Shown piece by piece: positions 60,756 through 64,000 of a DNA stretch of 64,000 nt. The notes under the pieces were generated by a model. The model had not been told where the DNA came from and searched no databases. It saw nothing but the letters and a program-made list of their open reading frames with translations. Within the stretch, counting starts at the first letter, position 1. Each line of letters begins with the position of its first letter. The position numbers were made by a program, and so were the translations under genes. Source of the stretch: Streptomyces niphimycinicus. GTDB taxonomy: Bacteria; Actinomycetota; Actinomycetes; Streptomycetales; Streptomycetaceae. The stretch is from positions 1-64,000 of the forward strand of contig NZ_JAHLEM010000010.1 in the NCBI RefSeq assembly GCF_018883605.1, read 5' to 3'.

Positions 60756-62288
60756 TCATGAGGATTGTCCCTTTCCTTCGGAATGCCGGTAGGGAGCCAG
60801 GTGGTTGCGGGGGTCCCGTTTGAGCCGGTAGCCGCCGGGGACCGTCGGCAGCGGGTCCTCGGCCCGCATCTGCCACACGGCCAGCAGGGACAGCAGCCTG
60901 ACCCGCTCGTCGGCGGCCGCCGGGTCCGACCAGCGGTCCACCAGTTCCAGCGGGTCCTCGCGCAGGTTGTACAGGCGGAAGTCCCCGACGATGTCCGCGT
61001 ACAGGGTCCAGTCCCCGCTGCGGACCTTGCGGCGGCGCCCGCTCTGCGTGGCCGCGTTGAGCTCATCCCAGCGGGGCTCGCCGCCCGGGCCGTCGAAGAT
61101 GAGCCCGGGCATCCGGTCGGCCACGTCCTCGGGCCCGTAGGGGAGTCCTCCCATGCCCTGCTCCACATAGACGCTGCCGAACTCCTCCGCCGGACAGGGC
61201 CGTCCGGTCAGCAACGGCCACAGGCTGCGCCCCTGCACACCGTCGGGCAGCTCGCGCCCCATCGCCTCGCAGAGCGTGGGCATGAGGTCCGCGAGCGAGA
61301 CGTGCTCCGGACGCGGCGCGCCGGAGGGCCGCACCGCGTCCCCGTTGACCACCAGGGGGACTCTGGCCAGGATGTCCGGGATCTCCGCGCCCTTGCGCAC
61401 CAGTCCGTACTCGCCGACGAAGTCGCCATGGTCCGCGGTGGCGACGACGACGCGTTCGCGTACCCGGTGCCGGGTCTCCAACCCCGCGAGCAGACGCCGC
61501 AGTTCGTCGTCGATGAGCCGCAGCATGCCGAAGTAGTTGGAACGCGACGGGGCGATGGCTCCCTCGTAGTCGGCCACCGCGTGCTCGCCCAGGCTGCGCA
61601 GATACTGCCAGGGGAAGGTTTTCCCCTCCAGCGCGTCGGCCCCGGTGCGGGGCGGCGGCAGCGACTCCTTCGGGAACAGCGAGAAGTAGGGCTCGGGCAC
61701 CTGATACGGATTGTGCGGCTCGGGGATGGACACCGTCAGCAGGAACGGCCGGTCGTCGGGGACGGTGGCGGCCCAGGCGAGCGCTTCGTCGACGATGCGG
61801 TGCGGATTCTGCGCCTCGACCGGGAACGGTGTGGGCTCCTCGTGGGTGCGGTGCCGCAGCGCCGCCAGCCATGCGTCGAACTCCTTGTGCAACGCCTTTG
61901 AGGGGGCGGCCACTTGGCCGTCATGCATGAACTCGACCCAGTGGTCCACGGACGAGGCGTCGAGATAGGTGTGGTTCTTGCCGATCATCGCCGTGGCGTA
62001 TCCGGCCGCGCGGGCCTCACCGAAGAGATCGGCGTCGCGGACCGCGAGCGGATTCGCCGGGTTCTGGGTGACGCGGTGCGCGCTGGGGAACCGCCCGGTC
62101 ATCAGACTGGTGCGGGCGGGGCAGCACAGCGGTGACGTCGTGTAGGCGCGGTCGAACCAGGCCCCGGAGCGTCCCAGCTCGTCGAGGAACGGCGTGGTGT
62201 CCAGCGGGAATCCCTCACGGGCGCTGACGTCGGCACGGTGCTGGTCGGTCAGGACGAGAACGATGTCGGGCCGGCGGGGCGTGGTCAC
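60756..62288 (-). CDS. Type I sulfatase
   Basis: A 510-residue alkaline-phosphatase-fold sulfatase. D-I-V-L-V-L-T-D-Q-H near residue 8 gives metal ligands, and P-L-C-C-P-A-R-T-S-L near 49 is the C-x-P-x-R signature whose first Cys becomes formylglycine. Further metal-site residues are in G-K-N-H-T near 87 and T-A-D-H-G-D near 283. There is no signal peptide, so it acts on an imported sulfate ester, consistent with the MFS transporter gene that overlaps its start (GTGA). The GTG start at 62288 is preferred; the long upstream frame lies inside the transporter gene. Confidence 0.88.
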   Translation of the reverse strand: MTTPRRPDIVLVLTDQHRADVSAREGFPLDTTPFLDELGRSGAWFDRAYTTSPLCCPARTSLMTGRFPSAHRVTQNPANPLAVRDADLFGEARAAGYATAMIGKNHTYLDASSVDHWVEFMHDGQVAAPSKALHKEFDAWLAALRHRTHEEPTPFPVEAQNPHRIVDEALAWAATVPDDRPFLLTVSIPEPHNPYQVPEPYFSLFPKESLPPPRTGADALEGKTFPWQYLRSLGEHAVADYEGAIAPSRSNYFGMLRLIDDELRRLLAGLETRHRVRERVVVATADHGDFVGEYGLVRKGAEIPDILARVPLVVNGDAVRPSGAPRPEHVSLADLMPTLCEAMGRELPDGVQGRSLWPLLTGRPCPAEEFGSVYVEQGMGGLPYGPEDVADRMPGLIFDGPGGEPRWDELNAATQSGRRRKVRSGDWTLYADIVGDFRLYNLREDPLELVDRWSDPAAADERVRLLSLLAVWQMRAEDPLPTVPGGYRLKRDPRNHLAPYRHSEGKGQSS

Positions 62289-63637
62289 GCTCGGGTGGTC
62301 CTTTCGGCGAGGGTGGCGCCGTCGGTCGACGGGCCGTCGGTGGTACGGCGGTCGGCGCGGGAGATCCGCAGGCCGATGAGGGCCGCGCAGGCCGCGCTGA
62401 ACAGGACCGAGACGACCACGGCGAGGGCCAGCCACCACGGCGAGCCGTCGGACGCCACCAGCATGGCGTACGCGACCGGCGGGGTGAGGCCGCCGAGGAT
62501 CGAGCCGACCTGGTAGACGAACGACACCGCCGTGTAGCGGACCTCGGTGGGGAACAGCTCGGCCAAGAACGTGCTCTGGACGGCGAATTGGGCCGAGTTG
62601 CACAGCCGGAAGAGCGTGATCCCGAGCACCATCCAGAAGAGCGTCCCGGTCTGGAGCAGGGCGAACAGGGGGAAGGTGGTCACGGCCATCGACAGCACAC
62701 TCCACACGAACGTGCGGCGCACCCCGAACCGGTCACCGATCCTGCCGAGGTAGAGCATCAGCGGCAGGCAGATGATGCTCGGGATCAGCGTTCCCACGAT
62801 CCCGATGCTGTCGCTCCGGTGCAGGTAGGTGACGATGTACGCCGTCACCACGGGCCCGACGACATTGCCGGTGATGGCATCGGCGGAGCGCGCGCCCAGC
62901 GCGAGGAGCAGCGGCGCCCAGTGGCGGCGCAGGAGCGTGATCAGCGGCGCCTTCGCCACCCCGCGCTTTTCCTGAAGGCGCGTGAAGTCCCCGCTCTCGG
63001 CGAGGCGCGTGCGCACCACGAGGGCGTAGACGAGCAGGATCCCGCTGAGCAGGAACGGGACCCGCCACACCCAGTCCTCGTACTGCGTGTCCGAGGAGAG
63101 CCAGGTGCACAGCAGCACGAGCCCGCTGCTGAAGATGCCGCCCACGGGATTGCCGAGCTGCGGGATGGAACCGAAGAAGCCGCGCCGCTCCTTCGGCACC
63201 GACTCGATCGTGGCGAGCGCGGCACCGGCGTACTCGCCGCCGAGGCCGATGCCCTGAAGCACCCGCAGGAACAGCAGGATGACCGGGGCGGCCGCGCCGA
63301 TCGCGGCGTAGCCGGGCAGCAGGCCGATCACGAACGTCGGGATGCCCATGAGCAGCATCGTGAGAATCAGGAGCTTCTTGCGGCCGACCCGGTCGCCGAA
63401 GTGCCCGAAGACCAGGCCGCCGATGGGCCGGGCGAAGAACCCGACGGCGGTCGTCGTGAGGGCCAGCAGGGAGCCGATCGCGCTGCTCTGCGCCGGGAAG
63501 AAGACATGGCCGAAGACGAGTGCCGCGGTGGTTCCGTAGAGCCCGAAGTCGAACCACTCGAAGGTCGAGCCGAGGAAGCCGGCGAGCACGGTACGACGTG
63601 TGGCGGGGGCGATCCGAGGCGGGTCTGGCCTTGGCAT
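62285..63637 (-). CDS. MFS transporter, MHS (metabolite:H+ symporter) family
   Basis: A 450-residue protein with twelve hydrophobic segments. G-S-T-F-E-W-F-D-F-G-L-Y-G near residue 23 and G-H-F-G-D-R-V-G-R-K-K near 79 are the MHS signatures (shikimate, proline/betaine, alpha-ketoglutarate type). Q-G-I-G-L-G-G-E-Y-A-G-A near 128 supports this. It probably imports an anionic compound such as a sulfated or carboxylated substrate used by the coupled sulfatase. A 21-bp palindrome lies 22 bases upstream. Confidence 0.9.
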   Translation of the reverse strand: MPRPDPPRIAPATRRTVLAGFLGSTFEWFDFGLYGTTAALVFGHVFFPAQSSAIGSLLALTTTAVGFFARPIGGLVFGHFGDRVGRKKLLILTMLLMGIPTFVIGLLPGYAAIGAAAPVILLFLRVLQGIGLGGEYAGAALATIESVPKERRGFFGSIPQLGNPVGGIFSSGLVLLCTWLSSDTQYEDWVWRVPFLLSGILLVYALVVRTRLAESGDFTRLQEKRGVAKAPLITLLRRHWAPLLLALGARSADAITGNVVGPVVTAYIVTYLHRSDSIGIVGTLIPSIICLPLMLYLGRIGDRFGVRRTFVWSVLSMAVTTFPLFALLQTGTLFWMVLGITLFRLCNSAQFAVQSTFLAELFPTEVRYTAVSFVYQVGSILGGLTPPVAYAMLVASDGSPWWLALAVVVSVLFSAACAALIGLRISRADRRTTDGPSTDGATLAERTTRA

Positions 63638-63659
63638 ACGGCGGCTCCACTGAGCATCC

Positions 63660-63680
63660 CAACGGTTACGGTAACCGTTG
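63660..63680. promoter_or_regulatory. LacI-type operator before the transporter/sulfatase operon
   Basis: A 21-bp palindrome with perfect 10-bp arms (caacggttac and gtaaccgttg) around one central base. It lies between the MFS gene and the 3' end of the LacI-family gene on the same strand, so that regulator is the likely binder. Confidence 0.75.
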
Positions 63681-63724
63681 CATTGCGTGGGACGTTAGGA
63701 CCGCGCGATGTTCGCCGTCAATGA

Positions 63725-64000
63725 CTAGGCGTAGGAAAATGTTGACTCGCGTTCGATTATGGTGAGCGGTACCTCGACATGGCTCCGCGGGCGTGTGCCC
63801 TCCCGCACCCGCGCCGTGAGCAGGTCGAGAGCCCGCCGGGCCATCGTGCGGACATCCGCCTGAACGGTCGTCAGCCCGGGCCAGGAGTACTCCGCGTCCT
63901 CGTCGTTGCCGAACGCGACGACCTGGACCTGCCCCGGAACGTCCCGGCCCGCCCTGCGCAGCGCGTGCAACGCCCCGTGCGCGAGCGGCTCCTCGAGCGC
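63725..64000 (-). CDS. LacI-family regulator, C-terminal part (5' end beyond window)
   Basis: The last 91 residues of a LacI/GalR effector domain: V-Q-V-V-A-F-G-N-D-E-D near the middle matches the V-x-V-x-G-F-D-D segment, then L-T-T-V-Q-A-D-V-R-T-M-A-R-R-A-L-D-L-L, and the C-terminal V-E-V-P-L-T-I-I-E-R-E-S-T. The frame is open to the window edge. It is the likely regulator of the MFS/sulfatase operon, whose operator at 63660-63680 follows directly. Confidence 0.85.
   Translation of the reverse strand, partial: ALEEPLAHGALHALRRAGRDVPGQVQVVAFGNDEDAEYSWPGLTTVQADVRTMARRALDLLTARVREGTRPRSHVEVPLTIIERESTFSYA

Noticed and set aside
60721-60823. Last third of the tnpA frame as part of the transposase
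   Set aside because: From about codon 70 it no longer matches TnpA and is antisense to the sulfatase end.

Overview
The window reads as a Streptomyces-like actinomycete chromosome: very high G+C with third positions almost all G/C, many ATGA/GTGA stop-start overlaps, GTG starts, an MbtH protein, a mycothiol-type maleylpyruvate isomerase family gene, and large sugar-utilisation operons controlled by LacI proteins. All identifications are by eye from sequence; no database search was run.

Region 1 (1-18051, all + strand) is the downstream arm of a biosynthetic gene cluster. It opens inside the terminal NRPS module (C-terminal part of C, then A-PCP-TE) with its MbtH partner. A SbnA/SbnB pair should make L-2,3-diaminopropionate (Dap). 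A two-subunit B12 glutamate mutase should make 3-methylaspartate. A complete discrete highly reducing type II PKS follows: two almost identical ACPs, a ketoreductase, two hotdog dehydratases, two KS/CLF-like pairs, a type II thioesterase read in frame into a tandem-hotdog thioesterase, a 2-hydroxychromene-2-carboxylate-isomerase-like protein and a SRPBCC protein. Dap, methyl-Asp and a polyene or cinnamoyl-type acyl chain on an NRPS peptide is the building-block set of coprisamide-type cinnamoyl-lipid peptides. The product assignment is inference. An array of 8 perfect 17-bp repeats lies between the Dap genes and the PKS genes.

Region 2 (18048-31461, mostly - strand) is catabolic: a secreted GH67 alpha-glucuronidase, a beta-lactamase-fold serine hydrolase, an IclR regulator, an enolase-superfamily (KxK...H) enzyme, a creatininase-family hydrolase, a ROK-like protein lacking the kinase Asp, and a complete Opp/Dpp-type ABC importer. 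The IclR gene and the importer operon share a CGTTCC-N7-GGAACG-type inverted repeat, and the importer promoter region carries what looks like the first codons of a lost second IclR gene.

Region 3 (31462-43999) is a patchwork of small regulator/enzyme units: PadR plus a doubly deleted ABC transporter pseudogene, LysR plus two SDRs, ArsR plus an AHSA1 protein, a maleylpyruvate isomerase-like gene, TetR plus a quinone-oxidoreductase-like MDR, a flavodoxin fragment, LysR plus an EamA exporter, a TIGR03084-like protein, a SnoaL-like protein and a VWA-domain protein of visibly lower G+C.

Region 4 (44000-58959) is one long - strand operon for a plant-polysaccharide sugar: Gfo/Idh oxidoreductase, DUF6807 protein, sugar ABC importer (binding protein and two permeases), DUF624 protein, GH2, a decayed GH67 (three lesions) and a secreted GH43. 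A divergent LacI gene sits at the head with two near-perfect operators between. Region 5 (59064-64000) holds an IS605-type remnant (intact tnpB whose frame runs on into a broken host gene, with a likely omega-RNA end; truncated tnpA), then a sulfatase, an MHS-family MFS transporter and the end of another LacI gene with a 21-bp palindromic operator between.

No gene-free stretch exceeds about 300 bases; the longest (57655-57915) holds the LacI operators. No tRNA, rRNA or CRISPR was seen.
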